From: Rhodoferax sp.
Lineage (GTDB): Bacteria > Pseudomonadota > Gammaproteobacteria > Burkholderiales > Burkholderiaceae_C
Assembly (NCBI GenBank): GCA_013791765.1
Contig: VMTC01000056.1
Coordinates: forward strand, 1 to 38,295
Length of the DNA: 38,295 bases
Direction: 5' to 3'
Made by a program: the position numbers and the translations under genes. The notes beneath the pieces were generated by a model. It had not been told where the DNA came from. It saw nothing but the letters and a program-made list of their open reading frames with translations, and ran no database searches. Below are positions 16,955 through 25,930 of this stretch, piece after piece. The stretch's first letter is position 1; each line of letters starts with the position of its first letter.

Positions 16955-18025
16955 ATGACCGAACCCAACAAACCCGAGATGCCGGCCAAAGCGACGGTTC
17001 CGACTAATGCTGAAGATTTTGAATTAAATCAGGGCTCAGCCCGCGTAAATATTGAACATGATGCTATGAAAAACGAAATAAAAAGTGAAACACCCGGCAG
17101 TCCCGGTTGGGAGCGCGCCACGCTGGAGAAGCTGGTATTTGCGTCGCTGGCCGAGCAGCGGGCCGCGCGGCGCTGGCGTATTTTCATGCGGCTGGCTTGG
17201 TTGAGCTTCTTCATTGTGGTGGCGTGGTTGGCCCTCAGTCAAAGTGGCGCATCCCGTGCCGTCTCGAAGCCGCATACCGCCGTCGTGGAGATCAAAGGCG
17301 AAATTGCCTCGGGTGCCGATGCCAGCGCAGATGCGATCGTGTCTTCCTTGCGGGATGCATTTGAAGACGCCGGCTCCCACGCGGTGGTGCTGTTGATTAA
17401 TTCACCCGGTGGCAGCCCGGTCCAGGCTGGCATCATCAACGATGAGTTGCTGCGCCTGAAGGCCAAGCACAAGAAGCCGGTCTACGCCGTGGTCGAAGAG
17501 ACCTGCGCGTCAGCCGCTTATTACATTGCCGTGGCGGCAGACAAAATCTTTGTCGACAAGGCCAGCATTGTCGGCAGCATTGGTGTTCTGATGGATGGTT
17601 TTGGCTTCACCGGTCTAATGGAAAAATTGGGGGTCGAGCGGCGCCTCATGACGGCGGGCGAAAACAAGGGTTTTCTGGATCCGTTCAGCCCCCAAACCGA
17701 AACACAGCGTGTCTTTGCTCAAGCCATGCTGGACCAGATTCACCAGCAGTTCATCCAAGTGGTCAAGGCCGGGCGCGGCACCCGACTCAAGGAAACTCCG
17801 GAGACTTTCAGTGGCCTGTTTTGGAGCGGCCAGCAAGCGATTGAGCTTGGATTGGTTGACCAATTGGGTAACCTTGACTATGTCGCACGTGAAGTCGTGC
17901 AAGTCGAAGACATCGTCGACTACACCCGGCGCGAAAATGTTGCAGAACGGCTGGCCAAGAAGTTTGGCGCCGCCATGGGGCAGGGCGCGGTACAGGCGAT
18001 CCGGTCACTGCCGGCATTACGCTGA
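16955..18025 (+). CDS. sppA: S49 family signal peptide peptidase, with in-frame repeat insertion
   Basis: A 356-residue inner-membrane serine protease. After a cytosolic N-terminus of about 72 residues there is one membrane helix (about 76-96), then the periplasmic S49 domain: VEIKGEIASG (111-120), LLINSPGGSPVQAG, the catalytic Ser186 in EETCASAAYYIAVAAD and the catalytic Lys224 in LMEKLGVERR. SppA degrades signal peptides left in the membrane. It is the short (single-domain) type. Residues about 23-42 (ELNQGSARVNIEHDAMKN) come from a reverse copy of the dispersed repeat lying in the cytosolic tail. It converges with the methyltransferase gene 15 bases away with no terminator visible. Confidence 0.92.
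   Translation: MTEPNKPEMPAKATVPTNAEDFELNQGSARVNIEHDAMKNEIKSETPGSPGWERATLEKLVFASLAEQRAARRWRIFMRLAWLSFFIVVAWLALSQSGASRAVSKPHTAVVEIKGEIASGADASADAIVSSLRDAFEDAGSHAVVLLINSPGGSPVQAGIINDELLRLKAKHKKPVYAVVEETCASAAYYIAVAADKIFVDKASIVGSIGVLMDGFGFTGLMEKLGVERRLMTAGENKGFLDPFSPQTETQRVFAQAMLDQIHQQFIQVVKAGRGTRLKETPETFSGLFWSGQQAIELGLVDQLGNLDYVAREVVQVEDIVDYTRRENVAERLAKKFGAAMGQGAVQAIRSLPALR
17020..17088 (-). repeat. dispersed TAGC-N20-GGGCTA element, copy 3 (inside sppA)
   Basis: Read on the minus strand: TAGC (17066-17063), 20 bases, GGGCTG (17042-17037, one mismatch), then AGCCCTGATTTAATTC. The left arm is TTTTTCA. It has the same orientation and the same reading phase as the hemD copy. It encodes part of the N-terminal tail of SppA. 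Confidence 0.82.
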
Positions 18026-18040
18026 ACCGGCTTCACTTGA

Positions 18041-18829
18041 TTAGCGCCCCAGTGCAAACACCGCTGGCGTTGAATTGTCCAGCGGCGAGGGTTTTTGCCG
18101 CCAGCTCTTGACGGTTTCGCTGCGGCATACACTGCGGCTCAAGGTGAGGCCACTGCACACGGCCAACCGCGTGTTGTGCTGCAGTGTTTGTAAGAGCGTT
18201 TGCAGCATGGCCGTATTGCGGTAGGGGGTTTCAATGAAGAGCTGGGTTTGACCGGTTTTGAGCGCCATTGATTCCAGTTCGCGCACGCGCTGTGCCCGCT
18301 CCGACGGGTCTTGCGGCAGATAGCCCACAAAGGCAAAGCTCTGCCCATTGAGCCCGCTTGCGGCCAGTGCCAGCAGCAGTGACACCGGGCCCGTGAGAGG
18401 CATCACTTCAATTCCCAGGTCATGGGCGGCCCGCACCACGGAGGAGCCTGGGTCTGCCACCGCTGGCATGCCGGCTTCGCTAACAAGTCCCACGTCATGC
18501 CCTTGCAGCGCGGGTGCCAAAAGATAACGGGCGTCAAAGTTGCCGCCGTGATCGCCTTTCTTGTGCACTTCACGCGGCAATTCCTGAATGTGCAGGGCCT
18601 GCAGCGCTACGCTCAGGGGCGTGACTTCATTCACGCGCTTCAAGTAGGCGCGGGCAGATTTGGCGTTTTCACAAATCCAATGCTGCAGGCGCGCTGCCAC
18701 TGTCAGCGTGCCCCAGGGCATGGTCGCTTGCAGGTCGACTTCGCTAGCGCAGCCAAAGTCCAGCGGTGCAGGCACCAGGTAGAGTTTGCCGCAGGCAGCC
18801 TGGCTGGCTGGTGCCGGTGCGCGCATCAT
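18041..18829 (-). CDS. SAM-dependent methyltransferase, RsmI/tetrapyrrole-methylase family
   Basis: A 262-residue cytosolic protein. It starts with the KLYLVPAPLDFG strand seen in RsmI-like proteins (which have GTLYVVATPIGNLGD), followed by GLVSEAGMPAVADPGSSVV, the typical SAM-binding loop, and VMPLTGPVSLLLALAASGLNGQSFAFVGYLP. RsmI itself methylates the 2'-O of C1402 in 16S rRNA; this protein lacks its N-terminal GN motif and looks like a paralogue of unknown target. Its start overlaps the maf stop by four bases, so the two are translationally coupled. This pair upstream of yceD is, as I recall, widespread in betaproteobacteria. Confidence 0.85.
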   Translation of the reverse strand: MMRAPAPASQAACGKLYLVPAPLDFGCASEVDLQATMPWGTLTVAARLQHWICENAKSARAYLKRVNEVTPLSVALQALHIQELPREVHKKGDHGGNFDARYLLAPALQGHDVGLVSEAGMPAVADPGSSVVRAAHDLGIEVMPLTGPVSLLLALAASGLNGQSFAFVGYLPQDPSERAQRVRELESMALKTGQTQLFIETPYRNTAMLQTLLQTLQHNTRLAVCSGLTLSRSVCRSETVKSWRQKPSPLDNSTPAVFALGR

Positions 18830-19425
18830 ACGCCCAGCACCTTGATGCCTGCCGCTTGAATCATTCGGCAGGTGCGGATCAGCGGCAAGCCGACCAGAGC
18901 CGTCGGGTCGTCGTTGTCAATGCTCTCTAACAAAGTGATTCCCAGCCCCTCACTTTTGGCGCTCCCCGCGCAGTCGTAAGGTGTCTCGGCAAGCAGATAC
19001 GCTTCGATCTCAGCGTCTGAGATGTGACGAAAATTGACTTTCACCTGGGCCAGATCGATCTGCGCAAAACCGGTCTCGATGCAGACCACTGCCACCGCAG
19101 TCTGAAAAATCACCGACTTGCCTCGCATCTGCTGCAACTGGGCGACGGCGCGGGCGTGGTTGCCGGGCTTGCCAAGGGCCTGGCCGTCCAGCTCCGCCAC
19201 CTGGTCCGAGCCAATCACGACGCAGGCCGGAAACCGCGCTGCCACGGCCCGGGCCTTGGCCATGGCCAGACGGCAGGCCAATTGTTGTGGTGCTTCGCCA
19301 GGCTGTGGTGACTCGTCGACATCGGGTGCGGCGACCTCAAAGGGCAGACGCAGTCGCTCAAGCAGTTCACGGCGGTAGGGCGAGGTGGAGCCCAGGATGA
19401 GTTTGCGTTGGATAGGTTCAGACAT
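18826..19425 (-). CDS. Maf-like nucleotide pyrophosphatase (YceF type)
   Basis: A 199-residue enzyme of the Maf/HAM1 fold. Markers are LILGSTSPYRRELLERL (9-25), the CRLAMAKARAVAARFP segment, the catalytic Asp74 in GSDQVAELDG and LGKPG. The SDQVAELDG and GLGITLLESIDNDDPTALVGLPL patterns point to the YceF subgroup, which hydrolyses m7GTP to its monophosphate and so clears modified nucleotides. In E. coli yceF lies next to yceD-rpmF-plsX as here. It starts 25 bases from the divergent yceD gene, so the promoters must overlap coding sequence. Confidence 0.92.
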   Translation of the reverse strand: MSEPIQRKLILGSTSPYRRELLERLRLPFEVAAPDVDESPQPGEAPQQLACRLAMAKARAVAARFPACVVIGSDQVAELDGQALGKPGNHARAVAQLQQMRGKSVIFQTAVAVVCIETGFAQIDLAQVKVNFRHISDAEIEAYLLAETPYDCAGSAKSEGLGITLLESIDNDDPTALVGLPLIRTCRMIQAAGIKVLGV

Positions 19426-19450
19426 GCCGTGATTCTCTTACACTGCGGGC

Positions 19451-19999
19451 ATGAAAAAAGAGTCAGCCCCAACCCATCTGGATGTCAAAGCATTCGCGCA
19501 AGCCTCAAGCGAGATTGCCGGACATGATTTGCTATCAAAATACGCGCGTTTGCTGGAGGAAACAAAAGGGCAGGGCGGTGATCTGATCATTTCTTGGTCA
19601 GCCCGTGGCGAGTTGCGAACCGATGAGGCGTCTGGCGAGCAGGTCTGGATGCATTTGACGGTGCAAGCCAATTTGCCCATGACTTGCCAGCGTTGCCTGG
19701 GTCCGGTCGATATTGCTGTGGATGTTAGCCAGTCTTTTCGCTTTGTTGGTAGTGAAGAGCTTGCTGCTGCCCAGGACGAGGAGGCAGATGAAGACGTCCT
19801 AGTGCTTAGTCGTGACTTCAACCTCGCTGAGCTGATTGAGGATGAGATATTAATGGCCTTGCCAGTGATTCCGTGTCATGAAGCATGTCCGGTCGTACTT
19901 CCCTTGACGGCGGTCGATTCGGGTTTTGAGGCGGCAGTCACTGAAAAACGCAATCCTTTTGCCGTGCTGGCAAAACTCCATAGCGGCAAAGGCAGTTGA
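19451..19999 (+). CDS. yceD: YceD (DUF177) family protein
   Basis: A 182-residue protein. The family core is MTCQRCLGPVDIAVDVSQSF with the Cys79/Cys82 pair, followed by an acidic stretch (DEEADEDVLVL), the SRDFNLAELIEDEILMALP helix and the CxE/A-C motif near the C-terminus (IPCHEACPVVLP). DUF177 proteins are linked with 23S rRNA accumulation and are co-conserved with rpmF. The N-terminal 45 residues are divergent. ATG at 19451. It leads the yceD-rpmF-plsX-fab cluster. Confidence 0.92.
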   Translation: MKKESAPTHLDVKAFAQASSEIAGHDLLSKYARLLEETKGQGGDLIISWSARGELRTDEASGEQVWMHLTVQANLPMTCQRCLGPVDIAVDVSQSFRFVGSEELAAAQDEEADEDVLVLSRDFNLAELIEDEILMALPVIPCHEACPVVLPLTAVDSGFEAAVTEKRNPFAVLAKLHSGKGS

Positions 20000-20014
20000 A
20001 ATTGCGAGGTACGC

Positions 20015-20020
20015 TATAAT
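20015..20020 (+). promoter_or_regulatory. candidate -10 element upstream of rpmF
   Basis: A perfect TATAAT (20015-20020) with a preceding GC lies 85 bases before rpmF. No good -35 hexamer is at the usual distance (GCAGTT or CAGTTG at 19992-19998; a TTGAAA is 13 bases away). It is probably an rpmF/plsX promoter within the yceD-rpmF gap. Confidence 0.5.
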
Positions 20021-20105
20021 TTGAGGCTTCGCGCCGAACAATGCGCGAGTTTCACTAACCCTACGTTGTTGCAGCCTTCGCAACACACCTGCCAAGGAGC
20101 CGATC

Positions 20106-20288
20106 ATGGCCGTTCAACAAAACAAAAAGTCCCCCTCCAAGCGCGGCATGCACCGTGCGCACAATGCCCTGGTCGTGCCGGGTATTGCAGTTGAGTCCAC
20201 CACGGGTGAAACCCACCTGCGTCACCACATCAGCCCCAATGGCTTTTACCGTGGCCGCCAGGTTCTCAAGAACAAATCAGAAGCCTGA
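20106..20288 (+). CDS. rpmF: 50S ribosomal protein L32
   Basis: A 60-residue basic ribosomal protein of normal length, with the family start [21 protein letters not shown] and the [20 protein letters not shown] end. It lacks the CxxC-CxxC zinc pattern found in some L32 proteins, so it is the zinc-independent form. AAGGAG at 20094-20099 is a strong ribosome binding site six bases before the ATG. It is followed by a stable hairpin ahead of plsX, which probably adjusts the high rpmF expression relative to the lipid genes. Confidence 0.98.
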   Translation: MAVQQNKKSPSKRGMHRAHNALVVPGIAVESTTGETHLRHHISPNGFYRGRQVLKNKSEA

Positions 20289-20305
20289 TCTTTTTTTTCT
20301 GAATC

Positions 20306-20342
20306 AAGGCCCGAGGCTGCAGTGTGTGTAGCCTCGGGCCTT
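20306..20342 (+). terminator. stem-loop between rpmF and plsX
   Basis: AAGGCCCGAGGCT (20306-20318) pairs perfectly with AGCCTCGGGCCTT (20330-20342) around an 11-base loop. The following bases (CGCTTTG) give only a poor T tract, so it is probably a partial terminator or a 3' stabiliser of the rpmF mRNA. Confidence 0.75.
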
Positions 20343-20396
20343 CGCTTTGATACGCCTGATAAACAGATTTCGTTTGCTTGAGTGGGCCAGCTTGTC

Positions 20397-21446
20397 ATGA
20401 TCACTATCGCTGTTGACTGCATGGGGGGCGATCATGGTCCACGCGTTACGCTGCCTGCTTGCCGTCATTTCCTTGATCGCCATGGCGACGTCCAACTGCT
20501 GTTGGTTGGGCGGCCCGAGAGTCTGGGTGCGTTTTCCCATCCGCGTGCCAGACTGATTGCGGCCAGCGAAGTCGTTGGCATGGATGATCCGCTCGAAGTC
20601 GCCCTCAGACGCAAAAAAGACTCTTCCATGCGGGTCGCTATCCAGCAGGTCAAGGATGGCACTGCTCAGGCCGCAGTGTCGGCCGGCAATACCGCCGCCT
20701 TGATGGCGATCTCGCGTTACTTGCTTAAAACCCTAGACGGCATTGATCGCCCGGCTATCGCTGGTCAGATTCCCAATGCCAAAGGTGAGGCGACGACCGT
20801 GCTCGACATGGGTGCCAATGTCGATTGCTCGGCCGAGCATTTGCTGCAATTTGCCATGATGGGCTCCGCCCTGGTGTCGGTCTTGAGCGGCAATGACAGT
20901 CCTAGTGTGGGCTTGCTCAATATTGGCGAGGAAGCGATCAAAGGCAACGAAGTTATAAAAAAAGCAGGCGAACTGCTTCGAATTGCTGCTAAAGCGGAAG
21001 ATTTGAATTTCTATGGCAATGTAGAAGGTAATGACATTTTCAAGGGAACTGTCGACATCGTGGTGTGCGATGGTTTTGTGGGTAACGTCGCCTTGAAGGC
21101 CAGCGAGGGCCTGGCGACGATGATTGTTGACTTTCTGAAAATGGAATTTTCCCGCAGTGTTTTCACGAAAATGGCTGCAATTGCTGCTTATCCCATCATA
21201 TCGGCACTCAAAAAACGCATGGATCACCGTCGCTACAACGGTGGTGCTCTGCTGGGGCTGCGCGGGCTGGTCTTCAAAAGCCATGGCTCCGCCGACGACT
21301 TGGCATTTCAGTACGCCTTGACGCGGGCGTATGATGCTGCCCGGAACAACTTGCTAGACCGCGTCAAGGTCCGGATTGCCCACGCGGCCCCGCTGTTGGG
21401 CGCCAGCGGGCGATCTATTCCATCCGATGCGGTCATACTTGACTGA
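20397..21446 (+). CDS. plsX: phosphate acyltransferase PlsX
   Basis: A 349-residue enzyme that makes acyl-phosphate from acyl-ACP, the first step of phospholipid synthesis with PlsY. It begins [13 protein letters not shown], then [13 protein letters not shown], the DMGANVDC segment, [40 protein letters not shown] and [21 protein letters not shown]. The start is set at 20397 (MITIAVD) because the family begins there; an upstream TTG at 20382 adds five residues. It is followed by fabH after three bases, an operon arrangement as in E. coli. Confidence 0.96.
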   Translation: MITIAVDCMGGDHGPRVTLPACRHFLDRHGDVQLLLVGRPESLGAFSHPRARLIAASEVVGMDDPLEVALRRKKDSSMRVAIQQVKDGTAQAAVSAGNTAALMAISRYLLKTLDGIDRPAIAGQIPNAKGEATTVLDMGANVDCSAEHLLQFAMMGSALVSVLSGNDSPSVGLLNIGEEAIKGNEVIKKAGELLRIAAKAEDLNFYGNVEGNDIFKGTVDIVVCDGFVGNVALKASEGLATMIVDFLKMEFSRSVFTKMAAIAAYPIISALKKRMDHRRYNGGALLGLRGLVFKSHGSADDLAFQYALTRAYDAARNNLLDRVKVRIAHAAPLLGASGRSIPSDAVILD

Positions 21447-21449
21447 TCA

Positions 21450-22427
21450 ATGAAACTCTATTCACGTATCACCGGCACCGGCAGTTATCTACCCCCGCGT
21501 CGACTGAGCAACGCCGATCTGGCGGCAGAACTTGCAACGCAAGGTATTGAGACATCGGATGACTGGATTGTTGAGCGCACCGGAATTCGAGCCCGTCATT
21601 TCGCGGCACCTGAGGTTTGTAGCAGTGATTTGGGCCTTGAAGCCGCGCGCCAGGCCCTGCAGGCCGCAGGGGTGAAAGCGCAAGATATCGACCTGATCAT
21701 CGTTGCTACATCCACACCCGACATGGTGTTCCCCTCAACCGCTTGTATCTTGCAGGACAAACTGGGTGCCAATGGTTGCCCGGCATTCGACGTGCAGGCG
21801 GTTTGCAGCGGCTTCATTTACGCGCTCAGCATTGCCGACGCGATGATCAAGACCGGCGCCGCCAGCAGGGCGCTGGTGATTGGTGCTGAAGTTTTTTCGC
21901 GTATCCTCAATTTCAACGACAGAAGCACCTGCGTGCTGTTCGGCGATGGGGCTGGCGCCGTGGTGCTGGAAGCGTCTGACACGCCCGGCATTCTCGCCAG
22001 CGATTTGCATGCCGACGGCAAGCACGTGGGAATTCTCTGCGTGCCGGGCCATGTGTCGGGCGGCAACGTGCTGGGCCAGGCCTTGCTGCAGATGGATGGC
22101 CAGGCCGTGTTCAAGTTAGCGGTGGGCGTACTCGATGCGGCCGCTCGCGCCGCGCTGGCCAAGGCCGGCAAGACCGAGGCTGATATTGACTGGCTGATTC
22201 CGCACCAGGCCAATCTGCGCATCATGCAAAGTAGCGCTCGAAAGCTCAAACTGCCGATGGAAAAAGTCATCGTCACCGTCGACCAGCACGGCAATACCTC
22301 TGCGGCGTCCATTCCGCTGGCGCTAGACGCGGCGGTGCGCAGCGGCAAGGTCAAGGCCGGCGAACTGCTGCTTCTCGAAGGCGTTGGCGGCGGCTTTACC
22401 TGGGGTGCTGTGCTTCTAAATTGGTAG
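21450..22427 (+). CDS. fabH: 3-oxoacyl-ACP synthase III
   Basis: A 325-residue initiating condensing enzyme that joins acetyl-CoA with malonyl-ACP. The catalytic triad is visible: Cys119 in [12 protein letters not shown], His in [11 protein letters not shown] and Asn in [12 protein letters not shown]. The start ([17 protein letters not shown]) and end ([15 protein letters not shown]) are typical. Its TAG stop codon (22425-22427) is formed by the first three bases of a copy of the dispersed repeat, which separates fabH from fabD; the protein itself ends at the normal family position, so the repeat has not truncated it. Confidence 0.97.
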   Translation: MKLYSRITGTGSYLPPRRLSNADLAAELATQGIETSDDWIVERTGIRARHFAAPEVCSSDLGLEAARQALQAAGVKAQDIDLIIVATSTPDMVFPSTACILQDKLGANGCPAFDVQAVCSGFIYALSIADAMIKTGAASRALVIGAEVFSRILNFNDRSTCVLFGDGAGAVVLEASDTPGILASDLHADGKHVGILCVPGHVSGGNVLGQALLQMDGQAVFKLAVGVLDAAARAALAKAGKTEADIDWLIPHQANLRIMQSSARKLKLPMEKVIVTVDQHGNTSAASIPLALDAAVRSGKVKAGELLLLEGVGGGFTWGAVLLNW

Positions 22428-22482
22428 TATATGAGGCAGTATTGACGAGGGCTATGGCCTCATTTAACCAAAATATTGAAAA
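22410..22482 (+). repeat. dispersed TAGC-N20-GGGCTA element, copy 4 (fabH-fabD junction)
   Basis: Core 22425-22454: TAGT (one mismatch to TAGC), 20 bases, GGGCTA at 22449-22454, then TGGCCTCATTTAACC, similar to the sppA copy's right arm. It provides the fabH stop codon and fills the space before fabD. Confidence 0.72.
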
Positions 22483-22489
22483 TTACAGC

Positions 22490-23449
22490 ATGCAAGCATT
22501 CGCTTTTGTATTTCCCGGTCAAGGCTCCCAGTCCGTGGGCATGCTTGATGCATGGGGTGATCATCCCGTGGTGCTGGAGGCGCTCCAAGAAGCCTCTGAG
22601 GCCTTGGGCGAGGACGTCGCGCGCCTCATCAAGGACGGACCCAAAGAGGACCTGGCTTTGACAACCAATACCCAGCCGGTCATGTTGGTGGCAGGGGTGG
22701 CGGCGTACCGTGCCTGGATGGCGGAGACGGGCGCGGCACCATCCGCTGTGGCGGGCCATTCGCTGGGTGAATATTCGGCGCTGGTGGCGGCCGGTGTGCT
22801 GACGTTGGCGCAGGCAGCTCCTCTGGTGCGTTTTCGCGCCCAGGCCATGCAGGATGCCGTGCCCGTGGGCGTGGGTGCGATGGCGGCCATTCTCGGTTTG
22901 GACGCGGCAAAAGTCATCGAGGGCTGTGCCGAGGTTGCCAATGAATTCGCCGGGGTGGCCGATGAAGTCGTGGAAGCCGTCAATTTTAATGACCCATTGC
23001 AGACGGTCATTGCCGGTAGCAAGGATGCCGTTGACAGAGCCTGCGTGGTGTTAAAGGCCAAGGGCGCCAAGCGCGCGCTGCCACTGCCGGTATCAGCGCC
23101 TTTCCATTCCAGCCTGATGAAACCCGCCGCCATCAGACTCAGAGAAAGGCTGCAGGCGATCGAGTTTTTGCCGACCCAGATCCCGCTCATTAACAATATG
23201 GACGTTGCAGTCGAGTTGGACCCAGACCGGATGCGCGATGCGTTGTACCGCCAGGCCTTCGGGCCGGTGCGCTGGGTTGAATGCATACGGGCGCTCAAGG
23301 CACGCGGACTGTCGACCGTGGTTGAATGCGGGCCCGGCAAGGTGCTGCTCGGCACGTTCAAGCGCATCGATCCGGAGTTGACCGGCATCGCGCTGTCAGA
23401 CCCAGCGAGCCTGGCCGAGCTGAAAAATCTATTTACAGGTGCCGCATGA
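22490..23449 (+). CDS. fabD: malonyl CoA-acyl carrier protein transacylase
   Basis: A 319-residue enzyme transferring malonyl from CoA to ACP. It starts QAFAFVFPGQGSQSVGML; the active-site Ser91 lies in AGHSLGEYSA, the oxyanion Gln in FPGQGSQ, and the catalytic His in SAPFHSSLMKPA. It ends with the GPGKVLLGTFKRI helix. The start at 22490 is chosen by family similarity; upstream in-frame codons from 22421 are encoded by the dispersed repeat. Its TGA overlaps the fabG ATG (ATGA), implying translational coupling. Confidence 0.97.
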   Translation: MQAFAFVFPGQGSQSVGMLDAWGDHPVVLEALQEASEALGEDVARLIKDGPKEDLALTTNTQPVMLVAGVAAYRAWMAETGAAPSAVAGHSLGEYSALVAAGVLTLAQAAPLVRFRAQAMQDAVPVGVGAMAAILGLDAAKVIEGCAEVANEFAGVADEVVEAVNFNDPLQTVIAGSKDAVDRACVVLKAKGAKRALPLPVSAPFHSSLMKPAAIRLRERLQAIEFLPTQIPLINNMDVAVELDPDRMRDALYRQAFGPVRWVECIRALKARGLSTVVECGPGKVLLGTFKRIDPELTGIALSDPASLAELKNLFTGAA

Positions 23450-24192
23450 CAAACATCAAATTTGAGGGGCAGGTTGCTCTGGTGACGGGTGCTTCGCGCG
23501 GCATTGGTGCTGCCATTGCCCTGGAGCTGGCAACGCGTGGGCTCAAGGTCATCGGCACCGCCACGACCGAAGCCGGGGCCGCGAATGTCGATCTCGCTCT
23601 GGCAGCCTTCCCCGGCTGCAGCGGTCGGGCACTGGATGTCAATGACGCATCAGCCGCGCAAGCCCTGATTGATGCGATTGTCAAAGAGCATGGCGGTTTG
23701 CAAGTGCTGGTGAACAACGCCGGCATCACCCGCGACAACTTGGCGATGCGGATGAAAGACGATGAGTGGGATGCCGTGCTGGACACCAACCTCAAAGCGG
23801 TATTTCGCATGAGCCGCGCTGTCATGCGCACCATGATGAAGCAGCGCTATGGCCGCATCATCAACATTACGTCCGTGGTGGGCGCTTCAGGCAACCCGGG
23901 GCAGGTGAATTATGCCGCCGCCAAGGCGGGCGTGGCCGGCATGACGCGCGCGCTCGCGCGTGAACTGGGCTCACGCGCCATCACCGTCAACTGCATTGCA
24001 CCCGGTTTTATCGAGACCGACATGACCGCCAGCCTGCAGGAAGCGCAGAAATCAGCACTGATCAGCCAGATCCCGCTGGGGCAACTTGGCAAACCGGCTG
24101 ACATCGCCCATGCCGTCGCCTACCTGGCTTCGCCACAAGCGGGCTACGTGACCGGGCAGGAATTGCACGTCAATGGTGGCATGTACATGTAA
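23446..24192 (+). CDS. fabG: 3-oxoacyl-ACP reductase
   Basis: A 248-residue short-chain dehydrogenase that reduces 3-oxoacyl-ACP with NADPH. The cofactor loop TGASRGIG (14-21), the NNAGITRDNLAMRM motif, Ser in NITSVVGASGNPGQ and the catalytic Tyr156/Lys160 in YAAAKAG are all present, as is the C-terminal YVTGQELHVNGGMYM. Length is normal. Its start overlaps the fabD stop. About 90 bases separate it from acpP. Confidence 0.97.
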   Translation: MTNIKFEGQVALVTGASRGIGAAIALELATRGLKVIGTATTEAGAANVDLALAAFPGCSGRALDVNDASAAQALIDAIVKEHGGLQVLVNNAGITRDNLAMRMKDDEWDAVLDTNLKAVFRMSRAVMRTMMKQRYGRIINITSVVGASGNPGQVNYAAAKAGVAGMTRALARELGSRAITVNCIAPGFIETDMTASLQEAQKSALISQIPLGQLGKPADIAHAVAYLASPQAGYVTGQELHVNGGMYM

Positions 24193-24246
24193 GCCGATTT
24201 ATCCGCTCGGCAGTCGGGCCGGGGCATCAGCCCAGCACCCGGCTAG

Positions 24247-24522
<276 letters not shown>

Positions 24523-24535
24523 GGGGCCGTACGGG

Positions 24536-24553
24536 CGACGCGCCTGAGCGTCG
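24536..24553 (+). terminator. hairpin between acpP and fabF
   Basis: CGACGC (24536-24541), loop GCCTGA, GCGTCG (24548-24553), followed by a weak T-rich stretch. It is probably an mRNA 3' stabiliser or partial terminator lying between the abundant acpP message and fabF. Confidence 0.4.
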
Positions 24554-24656
24554 TTGCGTTTGCTGTAATGGACTGGGCTTTCGCCCCTGTCTGCAAGTCT
24601 GGTTTAGTGCCGCTGCTGGCGGCTTCCTTTGGCTCAACTACTGGCTGCAAATTTCT

Positions 24657-25904
24657 ATGTCCCGTCGTCGCGTTGTGGTAACTGGTTTGGGTTGTGTCAG
24701 TCCCGTGGGCAACACGGTCGCCGACGCCTGGACCAACCTTTTAGCCGGCAAGTCCGGCATTGATCTCATTACCAAGTTTGATGCCTCCAGCTTTTCCTGC
24801 AAAATTGCCGGCGAAGTCAAGGGATTTGATCTGGGGTCATACATCGGCAGCAAAGAAGCGCGCACGATGGATACCTTCATTCACTTCGGTATTGCAGCGG
24901 CCAGTCAGGCCGTCGCCGACGCAGGCCTGCCGACCGGCGATGCGCTGACCGAAGAATTGGCGGTCCGCATTGGCTGCTTGATTGGTTCAGGGATTGGCGG
25001 CTTGCCAATGATCGAGGACATGCACACCGAGTTCGTTAACCGGGGCGCGCGCCGGATATCGCCCTTTTTTGTGCCGTCCACGATTGTCAACATGATTGCC
25101 GGCCATGTTGCAATTCGCTGTGGTTTCAAAGGGCCCAATCTGGCGATCGTGTCCGCCTGCACCACGGGCCTGCACTGCATCGGTGAAGCCGGCCGCATGA
25201 TTGAATACGGGGATGCCGACGTCATGGTCGCTGGCGGCTCTGAAGCAGCGGTGTCGGCCTTAGGGGTGGGTGGTTTTGCAGCGATGCGGGCTTTGAGTAC
25301 GCGCAATGACGACCCCCAAACGGCCTCACGCCCCTGGGATCGGGATCGGGACGGCTTTGTGTTGGGCGAAGGCGCGGGTGTGATGGTGCTCGAAGAATAC
25401 GAACACGCCAAGGCCCGCGGCGCCAGGATTTACGCTGAGTTGGCTGGTTTTGGCATGAGCGCCGATGCCGGTCACATGACTGCGCCCAATATGGATGGCC
25501 CGCGTCGCGCCATGCTCAATGCCATGCGCAATGCAGGGGTCAATGCCGATCAGGTGGACTATTTGAATGCCCACGGAACCTCCACGCCATTGGGGGATCT
25601 GAATGAAACCAATGCCATTAAAGCGGCGTTGGGAGACCATGCAAAGAAGACGGTGGTCAACTCGACCAAGTCCATGACCGGGCACCTGCTGGGCGGCGCC
25701 GGCGGCATTGAGTCCATCATTACCGTGCTGGCGCTCTATCACCAGAAGAGCCCGCCGACCACTAATATTTTCAACCAGGATCCTGAGTGCGATCTGGACT
25801 ACTGCGCCAATACGGCGCGCGACATGAAGATTGATGTTGCCCTGAAAAACAACTTCGGCTTTGGCGGCACCAATGGTTCGCTGGTGTTCAAACGCGCCCC
25901 CTGA
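24657..25904 (+). CDS. fabF: 3-oxoacyl-ACP synthase II
   Basis: A 415-residue elongating condensing enzyme that extends acyl-ACP with malonyl-ACP. Active-site Cys168 lies in [14 protein letters not shown], the first His in [15 protein letters not shown] and the second in [15 protein letters not shown]; the end [16 protein letters not shown] is standard. The 134-base gap from acpP holds a hairpin. ATG at 24657. It closes the fatty-acid gene run (plsX-fabH-fabD-fabG-acpP-fabF). Confidence 0.97.
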   Translation: MSRRRVVVTGLGCVSPVGNTVADAWTNLLAGKSGIDLITKFDASSFSCKIAGEVKGFDLGSYIGSKEARTMDTFIHFGIAAASQAVADAGLPTGDALTEELAVRIGCLIGSGIGGLPMIEDMHTEFVNRGARRISPFFVPSTIVNMIAGHVAIRCGFKGPNLAIVSACTTGLHCIGEAGRMIEYGDADVMVAGGSEAAVSALGVGGFAAMRALSTRNDDPQTASRPWDRDRDGFVLGEGAGVMVLEEYEHAKARGARIYAELAGFGMSADAGHMTAPNMDGPRRAMLNAMRNAGVNADQVDYLNAHGTSTPLGDLNETNAIKAALGDHAKKTVVNSTKSMTGHLLGGAGGIESIITVLALYHQKSPPTTNIFNQDPECDLDYCANTARDMKIDVALKNNFGFGGTNGSLVFKRAP

Positions 25905-25930
25905 TCTTTCACAATTTGACTGATTCCAGC

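Noticed and set aside
19500-19570. TAGC-like half (minus strand TTTTGATAGC) of the dispersed element inside yceD
   Set aside because: The left part fits, but the bases 24 downstream read GCTTGA, not GGGCTA; too degenerate to count as a copy.
20946-21010. Possible element copy inside plsX near [15 protein letters not shown]
   Set aside because: The residues AGELLR and [11 protein letters not shown] are normal for PlsX; only two or three residues are extra and the core end matches poorly.
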